Assembly (NCBI GenBank): GCA_028712795.1
Contig: JAQTPT010000007.1
Coordinates: 1 to 64,000, forward strand
Direction of reading: 5' to 3'
Origin: Methylococcales bacterium
Lineage (GTDB): Bacteria > Pseudomonadota > Gammaproteobacteria > Methylococcales > Methylomonadaceae
Length of the DNA: 64,000 bases
Positions 47,829 through 57,100 of the stretch are shown here, one piece after another. The notes beneath the pieces were generated by a model. The model had not been told where the DNA came from and did not search any database. It saw nothing but the letters and a program-made list of their open reading frames with translations. A program made the position numbers and the translations under genes. Positions within the stretch are counted from its first letter, which is position 1, and each line of letters starts with the position of its first letter.

Positions 47829-48662
47829 TTAATCAAGCAATTCCCATACCGGCTTGATATTCTTGGGTAATGGCGCAAGCCTGCCCAATTCCACCCATTG
47901 ATTGGCAGCATTATGAAAATCGGATCCTATTGAGCCTGCCAAGTCAAAACGCGCTGCATAATCTGCGGCTACGCGGATCTCATCCGCATTCATCCTGCTC
48001 GTTATGACTTCAATTCCTTGACCGCCCGCATCCTTGAAAGCATTGAGCAATCGCTTCATCCAATGGGTTGTCAGTTTGTAACGTAAGGGATGCGCCAAAA
48101 CAGCCACTCCGCCTGAACCGGTTATCCAGCTTATCGCCAACTCCAGTTCAGCCCAGGACGTAGCTACATAAGCGGGTTTTCCTTTTGCCAGATAACGGTC
48201 AAACGCTTCTTGCTGGCTAGACACATGGTTTTGCGACATCAGGAAATCGGCAAAATGGGTGCGCGTGATCATGCCTTCGCCCGCCGCGTTTTTGACGGCT
48301 TCAAACGCGCCCGGGATGCGTTTTTTCTCAAGCTTTAAAGCAATTTTTTCGGCCCGTTCCAATCGTGTTCTTTGCAAATTATGAGTGGCTTCCGCCAAGG
48401 GCGCATAAGCCGGATCAATTCCCAACCCCACTATATGAAAACATTTATTTTGCCAGTTTGTAGATAGCTCAATGCCCGCAATTAACTTGATGCCGGTGGC
48501 CATTGCACACAACTTTGCTTCCGGGAGTCCGGCTGTCGTATCATGATCGGTTAGCGCCAGCGAGGTGACGCCTTGTTGATGCGCGCGTTGCACTAACGCA
48601 GTAGGAGATAACGCGCCATCAGAGGCGGTTGAATGACAATGTAAATCGTAAAGTTCAGCCAT
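47829..48662 (-). CDS. PHP-domain phosphoesterase (YciV/TrpH, RNase AM type)
   Basis: A 277-residue PHP protein. The metal ligands occur in DLHCHSTASDGALSP, LTDHDTTAGL, a GIELS strand, VLAHPLRYK and IGSDFHN. The E. coli relative YciV (RNase AM) is a 5'-3' exonuclease on short RNA and 5' ends of rRNA, and related enzymes hydrolyse 3',5'-bisphosphonucleotides. Length fits (about 280-290). It is followed by, and on the same strand as, the ABC exporter gene upstream, 72 bases away. Confidence 0.9.
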   Translation of the reverse strand: MAELYDLHCHSTASDGALSPTALVQRAHQQGVTSLALTDHDTTAGLPEAKLCAMATGIKLIAGIELSTNWQNKCFHIVGLGIDPAYAPLAEATHNLQRTRLERAEKIALKLEKKRIPGAFEAVKNAAGEGMITRTHFADFLMSQNHVSSQQEAFDRYLAKGKPAYVATSWAELELAISWITGSGGVAVLAHPLRYKLTTHWMKRLLNAFKDAGGQGIEVITSRMNADEIRVAADYAARFDLAGSIGSDFHNAANQWVELGRLAPLPKNIKPVWELLD

Positions 48663-48734
48663 GATTATTCAGGTTCAAGGTAAAAGGTGACGGATTCAAG
48701 GGCGTTTATTGTAATATTTTAGGTTATACCATTA

Positions 48735-50558
48735 TTATTGGTATTCGCCATAAAGTTTGGCATAAAGGCCATTTTGGTTAATGAGTGTTTCATGACGGCC
48801 TTGTTCACAGATGACACCTTGTTCAAAAACGTAAACATGATCAGCTTGTTTTACAGCGCTCAAACGATGGGCAATAATAATAGTGGTGCGGCCTTTTAAA
48901 AAAGCGGCCATCGCATGATGTAATTTATGCTCGGTTTCGGTATCCAAAGCAGAAGTCGCTTCATCCAATATAACCACCTTAGGATTGGCGACAATCATGC
49001 GGGCGATCGCCATTCTTTGCCGTTGACCGCCGGAAAGACGCATCCCCAAGCGACCGACGATAGTGTCTAAACCGTTTGGCAGATCCCTAACGGCATATTC
49101 TAACTGCGCTATCTGTAGCGCTTTCCATAATTCGGCATCGCTGGCGGGTTTACCTAATGTGAGATTGGCGCGGATAGTGTCATTGAAAAGAACCGGATGT
49201 TGCAGCACGGTAACCACATTCTCCCTGACAACTTCCAAACCTATACGTTCGATTGGCACGCCGTCAAAGCAAATTTGGCCTTCACTGGGTAAATAGAGGC
49301 CGATCAGCGTTTGTATCAAGGTAGACTTGCCGCCTCCGCTAGCACCAACCAAGGCAGCCTTTTCTCCCGCCCTGATTTTTAACTGGATGCCGTTAAGAAT
49401 TTTTTCTTCGCCGTAACTGAAATGCAGGTTATCGACATGTATAGCGACAGTTTTTTTATTCAAAAACGGGTTTTCAAGGTGAGGATAATGCGGCTCCTGT
49501 TTTAGTGCATTTAACCGGTTGATACGGAATAATGCGGCTTTAGCGGCATAAAAAGCATATTGAATGCCCAGAATTTCCTGTACGGGCGCCATCATAAACC
49601 AGAGGTAGCCAAATACCGCCAGCATTTGACCGATGCTGAGATCTGAATAAAACACCATCAGCATGGCGCAGGCGCGGAATATATCAAAACCGAACAGAAA
49701 CACCAGGAAGCTGAGGCGCGACGCGGCGTCACTTTTCCAGGCAAACGCAGTTGAATACTCTTTAACCGATCGGGCGGATTTAATCAATTGCTGACAATAA
49801 TGTTGCTCGCGGTTGCTGGCGCGAATTTGATGGATCGCTTCCAGGGTTTCTGTAAGCGATTGTTGAAAAACTTCGTATGCGGAATTTTCCCGGGCTTTAA
49901 GATCCTTAACGCGGGATCCAACTACTCGCGTGAAATAAATCACCACAGGGTTTAACAGCATAATAAACAAACCCAGTTGCCAGTGCATCCACAGCAGAAT
50001 AACCGCCGTCCCGATAATCGTCAGGCCGGCCACCAGTAATTTGCTGACGGTAGTGCCGATAAATGCATCAATTGTGTCGAGATCTTTGACCAGATGAGTG
50101 ACTACCGTACCGGTGCCAAGGCTTTCGTATTCTGACATCGAAATGGTTTGTAAATGTCCGATCATATCTTTGCGGATACGGAACACAATGTCTTTGGAAA
50201 TGCAGGAAAAGTGCCGGGCCTGAATGATGTTAAAAATGCTGGCAATAATCCGCAGTACTAAACTGGCAATCAAGATAACTGAAATATATAGAATAGGTAG
50301 ATGCCATTCCGGAGGAAATAATGGATTGATGAGCTTCATTGCAAGCCCCGGCTTTTTCAGTAAAACCTCATCGACCAGCATGGGCATCAGTAACGGCACT
50401 GGCACACTGGCAATAGTCGCTAAAATTGCGATGAAATGGGAGTAAATCAGAGCCTTTTTGTGTTCCAAGGCAATCTGATAGATACTGTCCCATGTATAAG
50501 CGCGTTTAGCCTGTGTTGATTGCACGGGAATTGGTTTAGGTCTTTTTTTTAAAGCCAT
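48735..50558 (-). CDS. ABC exporter, permease-ATPase fusion (MsbA-like)
   Basis: A 607-residue half-transporter. The N-terminal membrane domain (about residues 35-320, six helices) is joined to an ATPase domain with Walker A GASGGGKST, signature LSGGQRQRMAIARM, Walker B VVILDEATSALD and the switch His (IIAHRLSAVKQADH). There is no peptidase C39 domain. Such homodimers flip lipids or export small molecules or peptides; the substrate is not predictable. Confidence 0.93.
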   Translation of the reverse strand: MALKKRPKPIPVQSTQAKRAYTWDSIYQIALEHKKALIYSHFIAILATIASVPVPLLMPMLVDEVLLKKPGLAMKLINPLFPPEWHLPILYISVILIASLVLRIIASIFNIIQARHFSCISKDIVFRIRKDMIGHLQTISMSEYESLGTGTVVTHLVKDLDTIDAFIGTTVSKLLVAGLTIIGTAVILLWMHWQLGLFIMLLNPVVIYFTRVVGSRVKDLKARENSAYEVFQQSLTETLEAIHQIRASNREQHYCQQLIKSARSVKEYSTAFAWKSDAASRLSFLVFLFGFDIFRACAMLMVFYSDLSIGQMLAVFGYLWFMMAPVQEILGIQYAFYAAKAALFRINRLNALKQEPHYPHLENPFLNKKTVAIHVDNLHFSYGEEKILNGIQLKIRAGEKAALVGASGGGKSTLIQTLIGLYLPSEGQICFDGVPIERIGLEVVRENVVTVLQHPVLFNDTIRANLTLGKPASDAELWKALQIAQLEYAVRDLPNGLDTIVGRLGMRLSGGQRQRMAIARMIVANPKVVILDEATSALDTETEHKLHHAMAAFLKGRTTIIIAHRLSAVKQADHVYVFEQGVICEQGRHETLINQNGLYAKLYGEYQ

Positions 50559-50677
50559 TGATTGTAGTGTCTCACATTCATACTGCCGGCATCACACTGG
50601 TTCTTCGCAAAAATTATAAATGCCATGACGGTTCCCCCTATCTGGAGTAATTTTGCAGTCATCAAGCGGCCAAGTCC

Positions 50678-51541
50678 TTAGCTGTTTTCCCTTTGCCTGA
50701 TCGCACTGGGATGACGGATAAAGAGTGAAAATTGTTTTCTGTTTTTACTCAACCAACCCCGCACTTCAACCATTTTATTAAGATAGCCGTTAACATCAGG
50801 AAATAAAGACAACCATTTGCGGTCGATACGTGCTTCGAATTTGCTCGAAAACACCAGATAAACGGATTTCGGGGTTTCGCTAATAGTGATAACCTTGCCC
50901 ACTAGCCGTGTCCAGCCCGGATGGCCTGCTTCTGTAAGATTGCCCACAGGTATTGCTGCATACTCCGGCCGCTGCCAAAGGCCCAGTTTTTCATGCTCCG
51001 CCTTGTTTTCGGCTGCAACCAATTCATCGGCATACCGCAAATTAGGCGGGTAAATGCTGATTGTCGCCAGACCCGCTTTAACCAAAGACAAATTAATATG
51101 CTCTTTGTTTTCTGTGAACAGATAAGCTAACGTTCTTCCGTATTTATCGGTTTTCTCAACATCAAATTCCAGGCGGACTTTGGCATGCTGCAGTTTATCA
51201 ATTAACCACGCCCTGGCCTCTTCTCCACCCGCTTCAGCCATTTTATCCTTATGTTGGACTTCCGGCGTATTGATCCCCAGGAGTCGGATTTTACGGCCAT
51301 CCTCCAGCTCAACTGTATCGCCGTCGTAAACCATTTTAACTGTGTAAAAACCATAACCCGGCTTTATATCGACTATTTTTGCATCAGGATTAAATCGATC
51401 AGAAAAATGTTCGCTTCCTGTTGTATCCCGCCATTGATAGATTTTTGACTCTGTATAGACAGGCACGCATAACAATAAAATCAATAAACCCAAGATCAAC
51501 TTGGCACGGTTGAAGAACAGTTTATTTCTTTTTAATTTCAT
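50678..51541 (-). CDS. Secreted thermonuclease-like protein with DUF4124 N-terminus
   Basis: A 287-residue protein. An N-terminal signal (AKLILGLLILLLCVPVYT) is followed by a short DUF4124-like segment (KIYQWRDTTGSEHFSDR), an SNase domain (about 65-185) with VYDGDTVEL, the catalytic Arg in RLLGINTPE, Glu/Arg in EKTDKYGRTLAYLF, and ALVKAGLA-type ends, and an OB-fold-like C-terminal domain of about 85 residues. All SNase catalytic residues seem present, so it is probably an exported Ca2+-dependent nuclease. The C-terminal domain is unusual for the family. Confidence 0.9.
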   Translation of the reverse strand: MKLKRNKLFFNRAKLILGLLILLLCVPVYTESKIYQWRDTTGSEHFSDRFNPDAKIVDIKPGYGFYTVKMVYDGDTVELEDGRKIRLLGINTPEVQHKDKMAEAGGEEARAWLIDKLQHAKVRLEFDVEKTDKYGRTLAYLFTENKEHINLSLVKAGLATISIYPPNLRYADELVAAENKAEHEKLGLWQRPEYAAIPVGNLTEAGHPGWTRLVGKVITISETPKSVYLVFSSKFEARIDRKWLSLFPDVNGYLNKMVEVRGWLSKNRKQFSLFIRHPSAIRQRENS

Positions 51542-51834
51542 GGGCTTTCATTGCGTACAACAGTTATCAAATAACCTGGACAGCTCAGCCTGAATAGACC
51601 AGGTAAAATCGCCCGAAGCCTTGAATACAAACCTACGGGTAACTTACTAAATAGCAACGATACACCCGGTATATTTCCTATCGTTCGTTACATCTAATCA
51701 AGATTGTTGTATTATTTTATCAGCAACCGCTTGGGTATCATGATTTATCTAAATGCGGATTGTGCCAAAACCTGATGGCAGGCATAATTGTCTTCACTTA
51801 CAACCCATACCTGATTTTCTTAAACATAACTATT

Positions 51835-52149
51835 ATGAGCAAATTAAATTTGATACTCCGTTTACTGATTAGTCTTGTGTTTGTCGTATCTGTTGCCGGT
51901 TGCGCAGGAAGCAAAACGCATGAAAGTACGGGTGAATATTTTGACGACTCTGCTATCACGACTAAGGTAAAAGCAACAATGTTGGGTAAAGCCAAGCTTA
52001 AATCGAGCAATATTAGTGTTGAAACTTTCAAGGGCATCGTGCTGCTAAGCGGATTTGTTGATTCCAATGAGCAATCCACCCTAGCCGCAGAGATTGCAAG
52101 AACGGTTAGAGGCGTCAAAATGGTCAATAACGGTCTCGTCGTGAAATAA
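51835..52149 (+). CDS. BON-domain lipoprotein
   Basis: The start is the ATG at 51835 (MSKLNLILRLLISLVFVV); the upstream frame to 51760 has no support. Lipobox VAGC, then a single BON domain (SAITTKVKATMLGKAKLKSS, IVLLSGFVDSNEQ, VNNGLVVK). About 104 residues. BON lipoproteins such as the OsmY/DolP group bind anionic phospholipids at the outer membrane and are often stress-induced. No operon partner. Confidence 0.88.
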   Translation: MSKLNLILRLLISLVFVVSVAGCAGSKTHESTGEYFDDSAITTKVKATMLGKAKLKSSNISVETFKGIVLLSGFVDSNEQSTLAAEIARTVRGVKMVNNGLVVK

Positions 52150-52215
52150 TCAAGCTGGATTCCATGGTTGTTTTTTAGACAATGTAATTTTGTGAAAAAT
52201 GTTCCTGGAAAAATA

Positions 52216-52242
52216 GGGGGGTGTGGCAACTGAACACACCCC
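52216..52242. terminator. Possible terminator hairpin
   Basis: ggggtgtg and a(c)acacccc pair around a short loop, between the BON gene and the convergent flavoprotein gene. There is no T run, so its role is uncertain. Confidence 0.4.
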
Positions 52243-52305
52243 AGGCCATTTTCTGAATTTCGTGGATCAAATAATTTCCAGGATTAATGTTGAGAACAAC
52301 AAAAA

Positions 52306-54045
52306 TCAATAAACATCTCTGACGTAACGTTTGTCTTTTTTTAGTTGGTTTACGTAATCAATGGCTTGCTGCTCTGAAAACTGGCCGTGTTCGGCAATAA
52401 CTCCATGTAACGCATGATCAACATCTTTTGCCATTCGGTAAGCATCGCCACAAACAAAGAAATAACCGCCCTGCTCCAACCAGGAAAACAACTCAGCGCC
52501 TTGTTCAAGCATCCTGTCCTGTACATAAATCTTGGCATCCTGATCCCTTGAAAAAGCTAAATCCAAGCGGGTCAGCAAGCCGGTTTGTTGAAAGTTTTCC
52601 AGTTCATCGCGATAAATATAATCAGTTGCGGCGTTACGGTCGCCAAAAAATAACCAGTTTTTACCCATTGCTTTCCGGTACTGGCGTTCCTGCAAAAAAG
52701 CGCGAAAGGGTGCGATACCGGTGCCGGGGCCGACCATAATCATGGGCAAGTTATTGTCTTCAGGCACTCTAAAGACTTTGTTGGGCGTAAAGAAGCAGTG
52801 GACGTTGGTTTTATCATCAACCAGATCCGCCAAAAATGTTGAGCAAACCCCTTTATGCTGGCGGTTCCGGCTTTCATAGCGGACACTGGCAACCGTTAAA
52901 TGCACGGTATCCGGGTATGAGTTTCCGCTGGAAGAAATCGAATAGGCCCGATGTTGCAAAGGTTTTAACAGGGCTATAAATTCAGCGGCGGCAAATTCGC
53001 AGACGGGAAATTGCAACAATAAATCCAGGGTATCGCGTCCCCATAAATAATTAGCCAGCTTTTCTTTATCGCCCGATTCAATAATTCCGTTAAGTTCCTG
53101 GTCGCCGGAGCGGGTTGCAATTTCTTCGACAAGTTCTTTACTGGGCGTCTTGATCTCAAAATGCGTGCGTAATGCTTCTTGTAACGGCATTAATTCACCA
53201 TTGACCGGTTCGTCTTCATCACCTTGGCAGCCAATGGCTTTAATGATGCCGGCGACCAAATCAGGGCAGTTGGTTGGCATGACGCATAAGGCATCGCCCG
53301 CCTCGTAAGTCAAACCTGAACCGGCTATTGAAATTTCATAATGACGCGTTTCTTTGGACGATGATGCGTCAGTCAATAAACGATTGACCAGCAGTTTGGC
53401 GGGAAACGGGTTTTTCCGATGGTATTCCGGTTTGCCGGTAGAACGTGAATCGGTTTCATGAGCTACCGCAGCAGCGCCTCCCGCTATAAGTGGAATGACG
53501 GCAGTCATCCATTGTTCAGCAGGTTCTTCAAAATCGACATCGCAATCGGTGCGGTCATAAATGCGTATCGCACCCAGTTCAGCCAGTTTGTTATCCCAGT
53601 CTTTACCCGCTTGACAGAATAAATCATAACTCGTGTCGCCTAATGCCAATACAGAAAACTTCATGCCTTCAAGCCGGGGCATCGTCTCTGCGCAAACGCC
53701 ATCCCACAGCATTTGCGCATTATCCGGCATTTCACCTTCGCCGTAGGTGCTGGTGATAATCAATAAACACTCCATAGCCATGAGTGCATTCGCTTCGATT
53801 TCATCCATGCTTTTTACCAGCCCTTTCAAGCCGTAGGTTTTAGCAACTTTAGCGGCATCATTAGCAACGGATTCGGCAGTACCCGTTTGGCTGCCATAAA
53901 GAATGTTGATGACGCGACTTTCAGTTTGATTCGCTGAGCCAGCGTTTTGATTCAAGTTTGCGTGCATCCCGGCAAAAAAACCGCTTAGCCATGCACGCTG
54001 GCTTTCATTATAGGGTGCATCAAGTGGGAGTTGAGGTGATTTCAT
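52306..54045 (-). CDS. cysJ: NADPH-sulfite-reductase-type flavoprotein (CysJ-like)
   Basis: A 579-residue diflavin reductase. The flavodoxin domain (about 45-190) has LYGSQTGTAESVANDAA and TSTYGEGEMPDNA. The FAD domain has RAYSISSS and GVCSTFLADL. The NADPH domain has VGPGTGIAPFRAFLQER, WLFFGDRNAATDY and FVCGDAYRMAKDVDHAL, ending RYVRDVY as in CysJ. It passes electrons from NADPH via FAD and FMN to a partner, in CysJ the sirohaem sulfite reductase CysI. No cysI is in the window, so the partner could differ. A glutamate-synthase-like gene lies 64 bases upstream on the same strand. Confidence 0.9.
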   Translation of the reverse strand: MKSPQLPLDAPYNESQRAWLSGFFAGMHANLNQNAGSANQTESRVINILYGSQTGTAESVANDAAKVAKTYGLKGLVKSMDEIEANALMAMECLLIITSTYGEGEMPDNAQMLWDGVCAETMPRLEGMKFSVLALGDTSYDLFCQAGKDWDNKLAELGAIRIYDRTDCDVDFEEPAEQWMTAVIPLIAGGAAAVAHETDSRSTGKPEYHRKNPFPAKLLVNRLLTDASSSKETRHYEISIAGSGLTYEAGDALCVMPTNCPDLVAGIIKAIGCQGDEDEPVNGELMPLQEALRTHFEIKTPSKELVEEIATRSGDQELNGIIESGDKEKLANYLWGRDTLDLLLQFPVCEFAAAEFIALLKPLQHRAYSISSSGNSYPDTVHLTVASVRYESRNRQHKGVCSTFLADLVDDKTNVHCFFTPNKVFRVPEDNNLPMIMVGPGTGIAPFRAFLQERQYRKAMGKNWLFFGDRNAATDYIYRDELENFQQTGLLTRLDLAFSRDQDAKIYVQDRMLEQGAELFSWLEQGGYFFVCGDAYRMAKDVDHALHGVIAEHGQFSEQQAIDYVNQLKKDKRYVRDVY

Positions 54046-54109
54046 TTAAGCTGCTGACATTTCAATTATTATTTAAAGTTACTTTGTACCCTTTCGGAAC
54101 CAACATGTA

Positions 54110-57100
54110 TCAAGCCGTTTCTTCGCTCAACATACCCTGAACAATGCCTAGTCCAACAAGTCCGGCCAAATATTCTTCTATACAGGGAATGCCCGCTAAT
54201 GCTTGCTTGTTGATTTTGTCCTGCTCAATAATCCAGGCGGTGGACCCAATGGAATAAATGCTCTGCACCGAACGATTGATTAATGCGGTTTTATAATCAT
54301 TGAGCCTCTTATTAGCCATTAAACGGGCAAGTTGGTCGTCGCTGTAATTGCTGTAAGCTTCACGCGTGCTTTTAACCAGATATTCCTGTAATTTACGGGG
54401 ACGTTCAATAATCAACTTACGCGCGGCCTGCTCAATGTGGCTTTGTGAGCGTAGCGCTTCGGGTAAGTGTTTAAGATGGTCTTTGGCACATTGCCGGGCT
54501 TTTTCAAGGACGGCAAAACTATTAACCAATTTATATGTTAAGGCTTTATCGGTATTGCCGTAGCCCGGTATTGCGCCGCCGAATAACGGTTGGGACGTTT
54601 GATAAGCTGTTTTGACTTGCTCAATTTGCTGTTGCGCTAATGATTGTGACAATTCTTCGATCATTTCTTTGCGATCCATAGATTGTTGTAAACATTGAGC
54701 CGTTTGCGTTTTATAAAGCCCTAAGGGGACGGCAAATTTAAAGTGCTTGCGTTCAGATTCCCAGTTTTTGATTAAGTTGGCGGCTTTACTGGATTTTGCA
54801 TAATCTACGTGTTGTTCAAGCATAGCCAGGATAAACTGTTCATGTGCGCGTGCCGAATCAGTCTCTTCGGTCAATCTATGCAGCTCAACAGAAGACTTGT
54901 CATAAAGGTTTTCCAGTAAATTTTCAGGGTCATATTGGTAAGCGTTACCTCCTGACATGCCGTTACAGAACCCTTTACCAAACCCGCCTATATTCAAGAC
55001 AGCGCCATTAATCATGTATTCGCAGGCAAAATCACCAACCCCTTCAACGACTGCCATGGCGCCCGAATTCCTGACCGCAAAACGGTCACCTGCTTCACCA
55101 TTGATAAAGGCTTTACCGCCTGTCGCGCCAAACAGGGCAAAGTTACCGATCAACACGTTGTTGCCAGGGGTTTTAATGCCGCCGCCAGGTGATTCAACGA
55201 CCAGCGTGCCGCCGCAAGCCGACTTACCTACGCCATCATTACAGGTACCCAGATGCTCCATGCGCATCCCGTCATTTAGAAAGGCGGCATAGCTTTGTCC
55301 GGCCGATCCGTGGGTACGAATAATGACACTGTCAGGAGCCATATAACGGCGACCTTCTTGTGTGGTGTAGATGGCTTTAGCCTGGTCAACCTGTTGTCCA
55401 GTCAACTGATAAGAAAGCATTCGTTCAATATCTATCGCCGCTTGTCCACCGACGGATTTATTGCAGTTATTGAGCTTAAGGCCATTGCCTTCAATGATAA
55501 TTTGTGACTGGCCGCCCTCTATAATTCCGGCTTTAACCTGTTCAATAATCCTATCATCAACCTTGAAACTGGCTTCCAGGTAAACGGGTTTTGGCACAAC
55601 AATCACATCCACTTTCGACAGCATCCGGGTCAGATCAAGTTGGCCAACCATCGACGGGTGATCGATTAGATGCAGCAAATCTGTTTCGCCGCGTATGTCC
55701 TGCAAACTTTTATATCCTAATACCGCCAGTATTTCCCGGACTTCGTGCGCCAGATTCATAAAATACTGCGCCAGTACACGCGGGTCGCCTTTAAACTCCT
55801 CGTGTTCGGTGGTCAAACCAGCCGGGCATTTGATATTGCAATTTTTGGCCATCACGCAACGCAACATCATCAGCACAGTCGTGCCAAATTCAAACGAATC
55901 TGCGCCGAGGATAGCGGATTTGACGACATCCAATCCGCTTTGATGAGCGCCGCTGCCACGCAGTATCACTTTGTCGCGCAAGCCATTGACAGCCAGGGCC
56001 TGATGGACTTCAGCGATACCAATTTCAGGCGAGCGCCCGCTGTTTTTCAGGCTGGTGACAGCCGCTGCGCCCGTGCCTCCGGTGTTGCCCGCAACGTTAA
56101 TGACATCCGCGCCCGCTTTGGCGACTCCGACCGCAATCGTACCGATGCCTTCTGAAGAAACCAGCTTGACTCCGACTTTGACCCGCGCGGCTTTGGCATC
56201 ATGGATTAACTGACCCAAGTCTTCGATAGAGTAGGTATCGTGATGGGGCGGAGGGCTCACCAGTTCGACTCTGGGCGTACCGCCGCGCAGGGCGGCGATT
56301 TCCACGGAGACTTTAGCGGCGGGCAATTGGCCGCCTTCGCCCGGTTTTGCGCCCTGGGCTATTTTGATTTCAATTTCTTTAATATTGGGATCAGCCAGAT
56401 AACCGGCCCAGACACCGAAGCGCCCTGATGCGAATTGCTTGATGTTGCAGGAACGCAGGGTGTTGAAACGGCTGGAATGTTCGCCGCCTTCACCGGAGTT
56501 GCTTAAGGCCCCGACTATATTGATGCCCTGGGCAACGGCTTCGTGCGCTTCGGCAATCAAAGCGCCATGACTCATCGCGCCGGAAGCCAGTGTTGCCGTA
56601 ATTTCATGCGCGGGCTGTACGTTACTTAAGGCAATCGGATTGCGTGCGGTTTGTATGGAATTTAAATAATTGCCTAACAAACTATCAGTATCAGCAACTT
56701 GTATGGCAAAGCTATCTTTTGCCACAATAACGCTGAATGCTGTTTCGGAGAAACGCTTTTTAAAGTGTTCCACCAATTGCTCCAAACGCTGAACAGAAGA
56801 GCCCTCTGTAAAACGAATAGTGTAAGCATCATCACTCGTTTTCGCTACCTTCAGGCCGCGAATCAAATAATTGATGTTACCGTGCAGGTTTTGTTTTCCC
56901 AGGATTCGATCGAAATCAGCCGTAGTCATTGCTGAAGTAACATCAGCCGGAAAATCCATGATGTCACGTAATGAGGCCGGTCTGGAATCACGCTCAACAT
57001 ACAGATTTTTAGCAAAGCTTCGATAGGCAGGCGTAATACCGAAGCTGTCAATTTGTTCGGGTGTGCGTTTTTCGTAACCTGAATCAAGATAAGCGGTATC

